A DNA stretch of 64,000 bases from Glaciecola sp. (GTDB lineage: Bacteria > Pseudomonadota > Gammaproteobacteria > Enterobacterales > Alteromonadaceae), in contig JAQWNF010000006.1 of NCBI GenBank assembly GCA_029246415.1, forward strand, positions 47,366 through 111,365, read 5' to 3'. Numbering within the stretch: position 1 is the stretch's first letter; every line of letters begins with the position of its first letter. Positions 8,978 to 17,840 of the stretch are shown one piece after another. The notes under the pieces are model-generated. The model had not been told where the DNA came from. It saw only the letters and a list, made by a program, of their open reading frames with translations, and made no database searches. The translations under genes were made by a program, and so were the position numbers.

Positions 8978-11896
8978 ATGAAAAATCATCGTTTTTCGGC
9001 TCTTAACCCTATTTCATTGGTTATTCTCTTAAGTTGTCTATCCGCTTGCGGCGGAGGGGGAGGAGGGACTCCTCCATCAACTGGGCCTGTAGGTGGTAAT
9101 ACCAATACTGCAGCAGTTATCTCTGGGGAAATGTCAGGCTCAGCTGTTGAAGATGATGTTTTAGTTACAAGTGGAACACTAAGTATTGTTGATCCTGATT
9201 CTGGTGAAGCGACCTTTACCGCCCAAACACTCATCCAAGGTAATTATGGTACTTTTACTGTCAATGCCACCGGGCAATGGAATTACACACTTTCTAACGA
9301 GTTATCAACCGTCCAAGACCTAAACGCCTCACAAAGCCTTACTGATAGCTTTACGGTTAGAAGTGCCGATAATACCTCCGCACAAATTATCGTAACGATT
9401 ACTGGTACTAATGAAGCGCCGGTTATTGTGGACGCCTTAGCAAAAGGGCAAATTGGTGACAATGATACCGTACCAACGGTTAATTGTGATGTCGTGCATG
9501 CAAGTGTTTTGGCAATCCAAAATGCCGTAGATGGTAATTTTGCAATGAACCCAGGAGAAACCGTTTGCTTGGCTTCTGGAACATATTCAGGGTTAGAGCT
9601 GAGCTTTGGAGGAGTCGGAACCGAAAGCTTGCCTATCACTGTTGCTGCACAAGTACCTGGAACAGTGACTATTTCTGGAGAAGTATCCATTGCCATGACA
9701 GGGGAATATGTTGTGTTGCAAGGCTTTATCTTTAAAGATGGCAGTCAAGACAATCAAGTTATTCAAACTCGTGCTAATAGTAATACCCCATGTAATCACT
9801 GCCGTATCACTGAAAATTCATTAATTAATATGGATGCGGGTATGACTGACACGACCAAATGGGTGTACATTTATGGTAGTGATAACAGGATAGATCATAA
9901 CTGGTTTTCTGGTAAAACTACTCGGGGTGCATTGTTAGTTATCGATCGATATCTAGCTGATGGTGTCGCCTTAGATGAGACTTTCGAAGTTGACCGAGCT
10001 CAAATTGATCATAATTACTTTGGTGATCGTCCGCCGGTAAATGGTAAACCCTATGCCGACAGCAGCGATAATGAGTATGAAGCTATTCGGATTGGTACCA
10101 GTGACTCGCATACTCTGAATTCTTACTCTGTCGTTGAACACAATTATTTTGAACGGATCCAAGCAGAGGCTGAAGTTATTTCCAATAAATCCGGCCACAA
10201 TACTATTCGACATAATACGATCAGAGATAGTTATGGCTCAATTGTGACGCGCCATGGTGAATTTGCGACTATCGAAAATAACTTTATTTTTGGTGATGAT
10301 CATCCTTTCTCTGGAGGGATCAGAATTATCGATGGCAATCATACTGTCGTTAATAACTACATCGAAGGTGCAAGATACCAAGATTCAAATTGGAATGGTG
10401 GTATCGTGTTAACCGGTGGCAATGGCTCAACCAGTAATGGATATCAAAATGTTGAAAATGTATTAGTTGCTAACAATACCATTGTCGATAGCGTAAATAG
10501 CCTGAATTTTCTTGGTGGGAACAATAGCAAAAAGCCTGATTCGGTTTGGCTGGTTAATAATATCATCGCTAATGCCGTTGGGCCGGTAATCAAAAATGCT
10601 GGCTCATTGCCAACAAACTCAACGTTCTCTGGCAATATTGTCTTTGGTCAACGTTTTGCTGATGATAGTAATACTAACGCTGCAGGATTAAGTGGGATGA
10701 GTTTTGTCACGCCCGTCTTAGAAAAATCAAGTTCAGGGGTTTATCGTCCCAGTACACAATCTCCTAATTTAGCAGCAGATCAAACGGTTGATATTAGTCC
10801 ATTTAGCTATCCAACACATGATATGGATGGTCAGGTGAGAAGTAATAACACGACGATTGGTGCTGATGAGGCATTGCAAGACTCAGTGACGCGAGGGCCG
10901 TTAACACCATCGTTAGTGGGACCATTGAGTTATACACCTCCAGCTACAGTAGGGCATGTTGTATCAGTACCTATTACTAATCATGATTTTGATAGTGCAG
11001 ATTTGATCGGATGGGTGAATACTGGCGCGGAAGTTATAGTCAATAATGATGAAGTCTTTTCTAGAGGAAGTAGCGTCAAAGTGGATAGCGCAAGTGATGC
11101 GATTGAACAAACTGTTACCGTTACACCCAACACTAATTATACTTTTTCGGCTTTTGTAAAAGGCGTAGGGGCCATATCAGTGATGGTCGGTGACACGGTA
11201 TACAGCGCGAATCAAATCAATGATGATTATCGCTTTACGACAGTGAGTTTTAATTCAGGTACGGCGACTGAGGTGACTATAAAAGCTAGTCTACCTGAAG
11301 AAGTCAGCAACAAAGCAACAATACTGAATGCTAAATTTGATAATGCTCAAGTGGATTGGGGGATCTATGAAGGAACGGGAGTAGGGCAAGTGCAAGATTC
11401 AAGTAATTCATCTGATAGCACAGATGGCTCAATTAAGTTTAAGTACAATGCGGATGATTTTGGTACACCTTTTGATCCGTATATTGCACAGTCAATCACA
11501 GTCGTCCCTAATACGGATTATACATTAACCTCTTACTCACTGCTTAAAAGCAGCCAAAGTGGCAGTACAGTGCGATTTGGTGCATTTGCTGGAGGGGATG
11601 ATTCATTATTGGCTAGTGCAAGCCCGAGTGCTGTTATGCTTGCTACTAAAGAGTCTGTTTATAGCGAGCTAGAAGCATCTGGAGCGATGAGTGGGGATGA
11701 TAGCTTCTTACGGGATTCGGTTAGCTTTAATAGCGGCGATAATTCCACAATCACGATATTCTCTCAATTTAACACCACCACGGGTGATGAGATCCGTGTT
11801 GATGAGTTTGAACTTACTTATCAGGGGGCGCCAGCAGCTGGCTCTGTTGCTTACTTTGATAGTTTCCGCTTGGTATCACATGCTGCTTTGAATTAG
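8978..11896 (+). CDS. Lipoprotein polysaccharide lyase family 6 (alginate lyase/chondroitinase B-like), with N-terminal VCBS-like repeat and C-terminal carbohydrate-binding-like modules
   Basis: Lipobox LSAC-GGGGGG; VCBS-like GNYGTFTVNATGQWNYTL; PL6-like right-handed beta-helix (GETVCLASGTYSGLELSFGG, IDHNWFSGKTTRGALLVIDRY, IDHNYFGDRPP, NYIEGARYQ). ATG at 8978 gives the lipoprotein signal. Confidence 0.85.
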   Translation: MKNHRFSALNPISLVILLSCLSACGGGGGGTPPSTGPVGGNTNTAAVISGEMSGSAVEDDVLVTSGTLSIVDPDSGEATFTAQTLIQGNYGTFTVNATGQWNYTLSNELSTVQDLNASQSLTDSFTVRSADNTSAQIIVTITGTNEAPVIVDALAKGQIGDNDTVPTVNCDVVHASVLAIQNAVDGNFAMNPGETVCLASGTYSGLELSFGGVGTESLPITVAAQVPGTVTISGEVSIAMTGEYVVLQGFIFKDGSQDNQVIQTRANSNTPCNHCRITENSLINMDAGMTDTTKWVYIYGSDNRIDHNWFSGKTTRGALLVIDRYLADGVALDETFEVDRAQIDHNYFGDRPPVNGKPYADSSDNEYEAIRIGTSDSHTLNSYSVVEHNYFERIQAEAEVISNKSGHNTIRHNTIRDSYGSIVTRHGEFATIENNFIFGDDHPFSGGIRIIDGNHTVVNNYIEGARYQDSNWNGGIVLTGGNGSTSNGYQNVENVLVANNTIVDSVNSLNFLGGNNSKKPDSVWLVNNIIANAVGPVIKNAGSLPTNSTFSGNIVFGQRFADDSNTNAAGLSGMSFVTPVLEKSSSGVYRPSTQSPNLAADQTVDISPFSYPTHDMDGQVRSNNTTIGADEALQDSVTRGPLTPSLVGPLSYTPPATVGHVVSVPITNHDFDSADLIGWVNTGAEVIVNNDEVFSRGSSVKVDSASDAIEQTVTVTPNTNYTFSAFVKGVGAISVMVGDTVYSANQINDDYRFTTVSFNSGTATEVTIKASLPEEVSNKATILNAKFDNAQVDWGIYEGTGVGQVQDSSNSSDSTDGSIKFKYNADDFGTPFDPYIAQSITVVPNTDYTLTSYSLLKSSQSGSTVRFGAFAGGDDSLLASASPSAVMLATKESVYSELEASGAMSGDDSFLRDSVSFNSGDNSTITIFSQFNTTTGDEIRVDEFELTYQGAPAAGSVAYFDSFRLVSHAALN

Positions 11897-11925
11897 CTTT
11901 AAGGTGTGTGGAGTTGAGTAAAAGC

Positions 11926-11975
11926 AAAAGCCACTTATTGATGAGATAAACAGACATCTAATAAGTGGCTTTTTT
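11926..11975 (+). terminator. Rho-independent terminator after PL6 gene
   Basis: AAAAGCCACTTATT...AATAAGTGGCTTTTTT long inverted repeat with T-run. Confidence 0.8.
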
Positions 11976-12013
11976 ATTTGTAAGTGAGTCTTGTGGGCTA
12001 GGCGCAAATCAAA

Positions 12014-12415
12014 CTATTTAGTTTCATAGGTGTAATTCGCGTTTGCCATATTCGCATTTCGCATGTGTACTTTCCCAGAAAAAGTTTTTGAAATATCGTG
12101 AATTTCGACATTTCCTGTGCGAAAACGATCTAGATGCGAAGCGACTTCGTCATTAGCATTCATAAGTGCAAAATTTACTACGTTTTCACCATTGCAATGT
12201 AACTTATTGGCAATCAATTTGTAGCTTCTAAGTTTCATAGTTGTTGGTCTAAACTCTTGAATTTTAACCTTCATTTGTTGCTTAGAACCCGTTGCTGCCA
12301 CCACACATAATTTACTTGCAAATGAATCATCGGCAGCTGTTATTTGCGATTTTGCAACAGCAGCTGATGATAATGTGGTTAATACAACTAATGCACTGAC
12401 TTTAACGATACTCAT
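12014..12415 (-). CDS. DUF3718-like small secreted protein
   Basis: Signal peptide, then DDSFASKLCVVAATGSK...LHCNGENVVNFALM, the LC-A-x-G...CNG pattern of DUF3718. Confidence 0.65.
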   Translation of the reverse strand: MSIVKVSALVVLTTLSSAAVAKSQITAADDSFASKLCVVAATGSKQQMKVKIQEFRPTTMKLRSYKLIANKLHCNGENVVNFALMNANDEVASHLDRFRTGNVEIHDISKTFSGKVHMRNANMANANYTYETK

Positions 12416-12464
12416 GATGTTTCTCCATTTTGTTAATTTAATTACTACGGTTTGGCCCTGTTAT

Positions 12465-12845
12465 TTATTTAAATATGTCTGTTGTTACATTTAAAATTTT
12501 CTCTTCTATCGTTTTTTTATCTTTGGCATTAAAAATCCAACCTAGTCTCATAATCCCACCGTATTTGTGAAATTCACACTGTGTATGATATTCAGATGTT
12601 GCTTCAACCCCGATCTTGAACTTTAATCTGACGCTTACATGTAAACCATTCCAACGGGCATCACATCCGATAATTGCATTGGGAAATAAACGTTTTTCGC
12701 CTAACGTAAAGTGCTTAATGGTAAAGTCCAATGTATCTATGATTTCCAATATTTCGTTATTTTCATGCTTAGCATTAATTTGGTTATAGAATTCATTTTG
12801 CAACGAAAGGTCTTTTATTTTAGGTGTTTTTATACTGTTGAACAT
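12465..12845 (-). CDS. Hypothetical protein
   Basis: 126-aa ORF with ordinary composition and no family recognised. Confidence 0.45.
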   Translation of the reverse strand: MFNSIKTPKIKDLSLQNEFYNQINAKHENNEILEIIDTLDFTIKHFTLGEKRLFPNAIIGCDARWNGLHVSVRLKFKIGVEATSEYHTQCEFHKYGGIMRLGWIFNAKDKKTIEEKILNVTTDIFK

Positions 12846-13445
12846 GTGCGGTAAGCCCTCCGTTTACTATGAGTTTCTAGAAAGTACGTATATATTTTAG
12901 TTAGGTATTTGGAGGCTTGTATATAGGAGTTTCTCTTAATGCTGAGTGATTATTTTTGGACTGAGTTTTGCTTATAAATCTATATCGATTAAGTTAGTTT
13001 TAAGTTATTTCTTATTTTATTTTGTTATATTGATAGTTAATGGATGTTTTTTACAATAAAATTAATGATATAGCGGTGTTTTAATGTTTTTTCATACAAA
13101 CTAAAGTTTTATTTATAGTTTTTTTTGTAAGTATTAATGTGTTAAATCAATATTAGTCGAATTTTTTTGTACGAAATAGCTCACAACTAAAGAATGTAAA
13201 AAAATGTAAAATTAATAAAAAACTTGCTAAATTGGCGCGTTAACTAGTAAGAGGTTTGACCAGCTAAGTGCTGAAAATAATGGAATCTGCAATGATTTTA
13301 GGGATATCAAAAAGTGAAGGGGGATTTGTTGAGCTTGAATGAAACCGTAAATGGCTCGTTGTAATGATAATACATGAGAGTAGAAACACGACAACGAGCT
13401 ATTTAGGAGAATGATGTCACTATGCTAATTACGTTTTAGTTGTAA

Positions 13446-13913
13446 TTAGTCTTCAGATGAACGCAGTTCAACTTCTTGATCTTTAAATTTACGAACAAAT
13501 ACACTTAGGCTTTGGCTGTTACATAGTACTTTGTTGTACATGTTAAATTTAGCGCGTGCTGCTTGCTCACCATTCACAACTGCATCAAGGCATAATTGAG
13601 ATTCAAGGTTAGCATCCTTAGCGACCAATGCTATTTTTTCTACTTTGCTGACTTGTGTGCTTGTAGTTCTGTATGTTTTTGCAAATTTTCTAATGCTAAG
13701 ACCATTACAAGTCACTGACTCTGCGTAGGCTGAGAAGTTAATGTCGTTTTCTTTTACTAATGTTTTTGCTGAATCATAGCCCTGCGTTGCTGCTGTGAAA
13801 CAAACTTGAGTTGCAAAATCATTGTTGACTGTTTTGAATACGACTTTTTTGGCAAATGCACTAGTTGATGATAATGCAATTGTTGCTGCGATTGCTAATG
13901 TTGATAATTTCAT
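13446..13913 (-). CDS. Secreted protein with two DUF3718-like repeats
   Basis: Signal peptide MKLSTLAIAATIALSSTSAFA; repeats NDFATQVCFTAATQG...VTCNGLSIRKFA and ANLESQLCLDAVVNG...VLCNSQSLSVFV. Confidence 0.7.
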   Translation of the reverse strand: MKLSTLAIAATIALSSTSAFAKKVVFKTVNNDFATQVCFTAATQGYDSAKTLVKENDINFSAYAESVTCNGLSIRKFAKTYRTTSTQVSKVEKIALVAKDANLESQLCLDAVVNGEQAARAKFNMYNKVLCNSQSLSVFVRKFKDQEVELRSSED

Positions 13914-13999
13914 AATATTCTCCAAAATGTAATAAAACTAGATAACGCTGCTGCGTTGATCATATCATGCCCATATATTGAGAGAAATACAGGTGTTTC

Positions 14000-14065
14000 T
14001 GTAATTAAATTACATTTATTTGTAATAATTACGATATTTTACTTTTATTTTGTAATTAAATTACA
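14000..14065. promoter_or_regulatory. Cluster of three TGTAAT/ATTACA palindromes (candidate operator array)
   Basis: TGTAATTAAATTACA at 14000-14014 and 14051-14065, TGTAATAATTACGA at 14021-14034, upstream of the DUF3718 gene at 13446-13913. Confidence 0.45.
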
Positions 14066-14213
14066 ATTTGTTGTTTTTTGTTCGAGAGTTTGTTCCTTTC
14101 TATTAACAATGTATTTGTTTTCGTAACATTGTCTGTTTCTTTTACACTTTGGCAGCTTTGAAAATACAGATGTTGTTAACTACCTAATTGTATAGATGAA
14201 TTTTTTTGGGAAC

Positions 14214-14249
14214 GTTTATTGCTAAGTGTTTATTGCTAAGTGTTTATTG
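14214..14249. repeat. Tandem repeat, 14-bp unit (GTTTATTGCTAAGT) x ~2.6
   Basis: GTTTATTGCTAAGT GTTTATTGCTAAGT GTTTATTG read directly. Confidence 0.85.
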
Positions 14250-14422
14250 AAAGTTATTTGAAATCTTATGAATATGTAGCGCGACCAAGTACTGCAGCTA
14301 TCACGGGTCACTTCGTCTATACCGAAGTAAACGCACCTAACGCTATTGCCTTGATGTTACTGGGTTTATTTGTACTTGCGTTCGCACGCAACAACACACG
14401 ATTAAAATTAAGAAAGAAATGA
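14240..14422 (+). pseudogene. Possible C-terminal remnant of a PEP-CTERM-like protein
   Basis: Ends in VNAPNAIALMLLGLFVLAFARNNTRLKLRKK (PEP-CTERM-like: short motif, hydrophobic helix, basic tail). No signal peptide; starts inside the tandem repeat. Confidence 0.35.
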
Positions 14423-14467
14423 AAATAGTGATAAGATAGCTTTCAGTTCATCTATACAGCATGCAAT

Positions 14468-15403
14468 GTGGAAGCGGGCAATATGGTTAATTCGGTACAT
14501 GTATTATCAACAAAATTAAATCTAAAGCTAACTTTAACGCTAAGCCCAAAGTTAAATGCGGAGCTAGTCTTAGTCTTGTTATTGGCCTTTCATTTCCCTA
14601 GTCACAGTGAGACGGTAGACCCGTGGCTCAAGATCAATGACTTTGAGTCAGCTGCGGCATTGCAAGATTGGACCATCATCGACACGCAAAATGAGACACA
14701 ACCACGTATTGAAAATCCTCAAGTAACCGAAGTCCGAAAAGAGCCGTTACAGCCTAATCATTCTCAGCATTATTTGATAAAAAAGCCAGCAGCAGAAGGC
14801 GTTGTTGGTAATCGCAAGGCATTGAGTTTTGCACCCTTACCTGTCCCTATAGAAGTAGGGGATACGTACACGTTCTATTTACGTATTAACGTCGAATACT
14901 TTCCTAACAACCATGTGTTCGGTTTAAGTGATATGCGACCCGATGATATTATTAAAAACGCATACAATGCGATAGAGCCCAGTTTACGCGTCACTGACAG
15001 ATATGATCCAAATATTGATTACAAAAATGATGGCACCTTGCTAGTGCGCAAAAATAATTGGTATAGCAAGATCCATCATCCACAATCCGGTACTCCTGCC
15101 AAGCCGATGGAGACAGATACTTGGTATGAAATATGGTTGGTCGTAAATAACCAAAAGAAATCTGAAGGCGGGCAGGGATATGATGTCTATATTCGCGGCG
15201 GCAGTGAATTTCCAACTCAGCAAAAAGTATTTACCCATGCTGATTTTCGCATGCAGCGAGAAAACCCTATTTTATATTTTTTAGCAACCTGTAATACTGG
15301 TCCAATAAAAGACCCATATGGTAACGGCGGTTTGCGCTATGACGATTTGTACATGGTAAAAGGTGAGGTATTAAGCTCACCTATTACTAATATTACTTTC
15401 TAG
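14468..15403 (+). CDS. Secreted protein of unknown function, possibly lectin/LamG-like
   Basis: Hydrophobic N-terminus, then INDFESAAALQDWTII...YTFYLRINVEYFPNNHVFGLSD...WYEIWLVVNNQ...LRYDDLYMVKG, which suggests a jelly-roll sugar-binding domain. Confidence 0.55.
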   Translation: MEAGNMVNSVHVLSTKLNLKLTLTLSPKLNAELVLVLLLAFHFPSHSETVDPWLKINDFESAAALQDWTIIDTQNETQPRIENPQVTEVRKEPLQPNHSQHYLIKKPAAEGVVGNRKALSFAPLPVPIEVGDTYTFYLRINVEYFPNNHVFGLSDMRPDDIIKNAYNAIEPSLRVTDRYDPNIDYKNDGTLLVRKNNWYSKIHHPQSGTPAKPMETDTWYEIWLVVNNQKKSEGGQGYDVYIRGGSEFPTQQKVFTHADFRMQRENPILYFLATCNTGPIKDPYGNGGLRYDDLYMVKGEVLSSPITNITF

Positions 15404-15992
15404 AATCATCCAGTTCAGCAATCGGGAACGACTTAGCAAATGCTACTAAAGCGTCCTCGGATAACTGGCTAGATTCGAACGTTAATATCCCACCGCTTTT
15501 TAAGGTGACGAGTAATTGAGGCGAGTCGCTTTGGTTGTTAAGTGTGGCGGTGCGTCGTTGAATACGGATTTTTTTCCCTGGTGTTGCGTTAACTCCAAAC
15601 GATGCAAATGCCTCGAGCGCACTTGCCGCTATATTCGAAACGCCACCAGACAATGAGACTTGAACACTGTCATTGCCTTTGGTGTATCGGCGTTCGATCA
15701 TAGACATGCCCATTGCCTGTTGCACGTCGAGTTTGCCACCTTTATAGCCATCTATTTCATCTTTGAAGTAAGATGAGGTTTGGCCTTGTTTGAGCTGCTC
15801 TAATTGAGTCACGCACCAACGCGCTTCTTCGAGTGCACCATCAATATCACCGTCATTAAAGAGTGCAACTACATTTGAGCAAGATTCTTTTATTTCATTA
15901 TTTTGGGCATGCACGGATGAGACAAATAAAGTTGATGCAATAAGTAGGGTCGAGACTAAGGTATAAACGCGGTTTAGTTTAAAATTAACCAT
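15393..15992 (-). CDS. Conserved hypothetical secreted protein
   Basis: Signal peptide MVNFKLNRVYTLVSTLLIASTLFVSSVHAQ, then a soluble domain. Start at the internal Met. Confidence 0.55.
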   Translation of the reverse strand: MVNFKLNRVYTLVSTLLIASTLFVSSVHAQNNEIKESCSNVVALFNDGDIDGALEEARWCVTQLEQLKQGQTSSYFKDEIDGYKGGKLDVQQAMGMSMIERRYTKGNDSVQVSLSGGVSNIAASALEAFASFGVNATPGKKIRIQRRTATLNNQSDSPQLLVTLKSGGILTFESSQLSEDALVAFAKSFPIAELDDSRK

Positions 15993-16125
15993 GATAAGGG
16001 ACTTCCTTGTGAGTAAGAGGTTATATAAGATACTCAATATAGTGTTAGCCATTTGTACGTATTTTTCTAGTATGCAAAAAAGAAAAAGCTATAATTAGCA
16101 TGTATATCAATATAAGGAATTTTTT

Positions 16126-16680
16126 TTGAAAAATATCACTGCCATATTATCTATATTATGCACTTGCATGATGTTCATGCTATCAGCCTCTACTAATGCC
16201 CAAACCGTTGAGTTTAAAGACGGACCTGTGATTATGGGGTTTGGTAAAAATGCCCCTGTATCGACTCACACAGTGCCAAATGATACTGTATTTAAAGTGG
16301 CTTTTGATGTGGGAAGTACTAGCGATAACAAAGATGAAGTTAATCGTAAATTTAATAGTCTTGCACGTTTTATTAATATGCATGTTGCTGCAGGTGTGAA
16401 AAAAGAAAACATTCAACTTGCGTTGGTTGTGCATGGCAAGGCGACATTAGATTTATTGGATCATACACACTATAAACAAAAATTTGCATACGATAACCCC
16501 AATAAGCCCTTACTGTTGGCTTTGATGGCTAACAATGTCAGAGTTATTTTGTGCGGTCAAAGCGCAGTTGCCTATAATGTTGAGGCGAGTCAGATAGTTG
16601 CTGGAGCGGAGGTGGAGTTATCGGCAATGACAGCTCATGCTCTATTGCAGCAACAGGGTTACACGATTAACCCATTTTAG
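16126..16680 (+). CDS. Secreted DsrE/DsrF-like family protein
   Basis: TTG start; signal peptide; FKVAFDVGSTSDNKDEVNRKFNSLARFINMHVAAGVKKENIQLALVVHGKA...VILCGQSAVAYNV. Confidence 0.7.
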   Translation: MKNITAILSILCTCMMFMLSASTNAQTVEFKDGPVIMGFGKNAPVSTHTVPNDTVFKVAFDVGSTSDNKDEVNRKFNSLARFINMHVAAGVKKENIQLALVVHGKATLDLLDHTHYKQKFAYDNPNKPLLLALMANNVRVILCGQSAVAYNVEASQIVAGAEVELSAMTAHALLQQQGYTINPF

Positions 16681-16731
16681 GGTAAGTGTGATGTATTCAT
16701 CGGATCTCTCGATAAATTGATATTTTTTTGA

Positions 16732-16962
16732 TCACTTGTTACAAGCACAGGCTTTTTGGCCATTTGCTTGATACCACTCGTGATAATCACCCTTTGAGCA
16801 GGCACGTTTGACATTAGGGCAGGTTGAACCATCGTAACTAACCTTTGTGTTAGTGGCTTTTTCGAACGCCTCCTCAATGACAAACTCTGATAGTTGCTGG
16901 CTTAAAGGCTGTGATGAACAACCGGATATAAGGACTATAAATAGTAAAGCTAAATACTTCAT
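16732..16962 (-). CDS. Small cysteine-rich lipoprotein
   Basis: MKYLALLFIVLISGCSSQ lipobox; CPNVKRACSKGDYHEWYQANGQKACACNK. Confidence 0.6.
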   Translation of the reverse strand: MKYLALLFIVLISGCSSQPLSQQLSEFVIEEAFEKATNTKVSYDGSTCPNVKRACSKGDYHEWYQANGQKACACNK

Positions 16963-17015
16963 ACGTTCTCCATTTGTATATAAAGCCTCATTAAGAGGAG
17001 TGTTTGTTATGCGAA

Positions 17016-17459
17016 TTAGCCACATGCTAATTTTGCTTGTTGCTTACAAGACTTTTCTGCTAACTCTATTGATTCGCCGCCCATACAATAATCAAACCTC
17101 AGAGTTCTTTTTTCTGGAGCCGAAGTGGCAGTATTGGAGGTATGAGTCCACTCCCAATTTTTGAGCATCTTACGCGATTGTTTGCCGAGGCTTTTTTTAG
17201 GTATTGAGTTGATGATCTGTATATTTTCAGTTTCTCCTGAGGCGGAAATATTGAAAGATAATATAGCACAACCACTTAAGCCTGAACGGGCAAGTGCTAA
17301 TGGATATTTTGGTGTGTTTTTATTTGAACGTTCCCAAACAAAGTCATTAGATGGTGTTAAATTGGTTACCTGTACATCAGCGTACGTAATATTAACTTTA
17401 CCTAGCACATTTGTTGAGGCAACGATAAGAAGAAATGGGATTAATGTTAAAACTTTAAT
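17016..17459 (-). CDS. TonB C-terminal-like domain protein with signal peptide, possible ATT start
   Basis: YPLALARSGLSGCAILSFNISASGETENIQIINSIPKKSLGKQSRKMLKNWEW is TonB_C-like. In-frame signal peptide extends upstream of the listed GTG (17408) to an ATT after AAGGA. Confidence 0.55.
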   Translation of the reverse strand: MKVLTLIPFLLIVASTNVLGKVNITYADVQVTNLTPSNDFVWERSNKNTPKYPLALARSGLSGCAILSFNISASGETENIQIINSIPKKSLGKQSRKMLKNWEWTHTSNTATSAPEKRTLRFDYCMGGESIELAEKSCKQQAKLACG

Positions 17460-17567
17460 AAATATTCCTTGTTATTTGGCACTTACTTCACACTTGAATT
17501 TAAAGGGCAACCCTTTAAATTTATCAAGTAAACACGAATTATATGCATAGTGCAGTGCATCTATACT

Positions 17568-17840
17568 CTATTCAAAAAGACTTCCAGCAGCATATTTGTG
17601 CAAAATACTTGAAACTAAAGTTTGATAAGGAAGGCCCTCTTTTGCCGCTCGACGTTGCAGAGCAAGCAGGTCTCGACTAGAAATACGGATATTAATTCTT
17701 TTATCTTTCTTAAGCGTCTCATCTGCCGCAGACTGAGCTGATTTTACAAGGGCAGGAGTAATGACTGATTCGAATTTACCGTCTTCGAAATCATCGATTA
17801 TTTCCTGCTCCTCAGGATCCAATTTGATATCACTCATCAT
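17568..17840 (-). CDS. CopG-type antitoxin (BrnA-like role)
   Basis: KRINIRISSRDLLALQRRAAKEGLPYQTLVSSILHKY is a ribbon-helix-helix pattern; overlaps the upstream toxin ORF by 4 bp. Confidence 0.75.
   Translation of the reverse strand: MMSDIKLDPEEQEIIDDFEDGKFESVITPALVKSAQSAADETLKKDKRINIRISSRDLLALQRRAAKEGLPYQTLVSSILHKYAAGSLFE

Noticed and set aside
9049-9070. G-rich run in the PL6 gene as a phase-variable tract
   Set aside because: It is interrupted (GGCGGAGGGGGAGGAGGG) and encodes a Gly-rich linker common after lipoboxes; weak candidate for slippage.
14214-14249. Short direct repeats as a CRISPR array
   Set aside because: Contiguous 14-bp repeats without spacers and no cas genes nearby; the same applies to 21678-21712.
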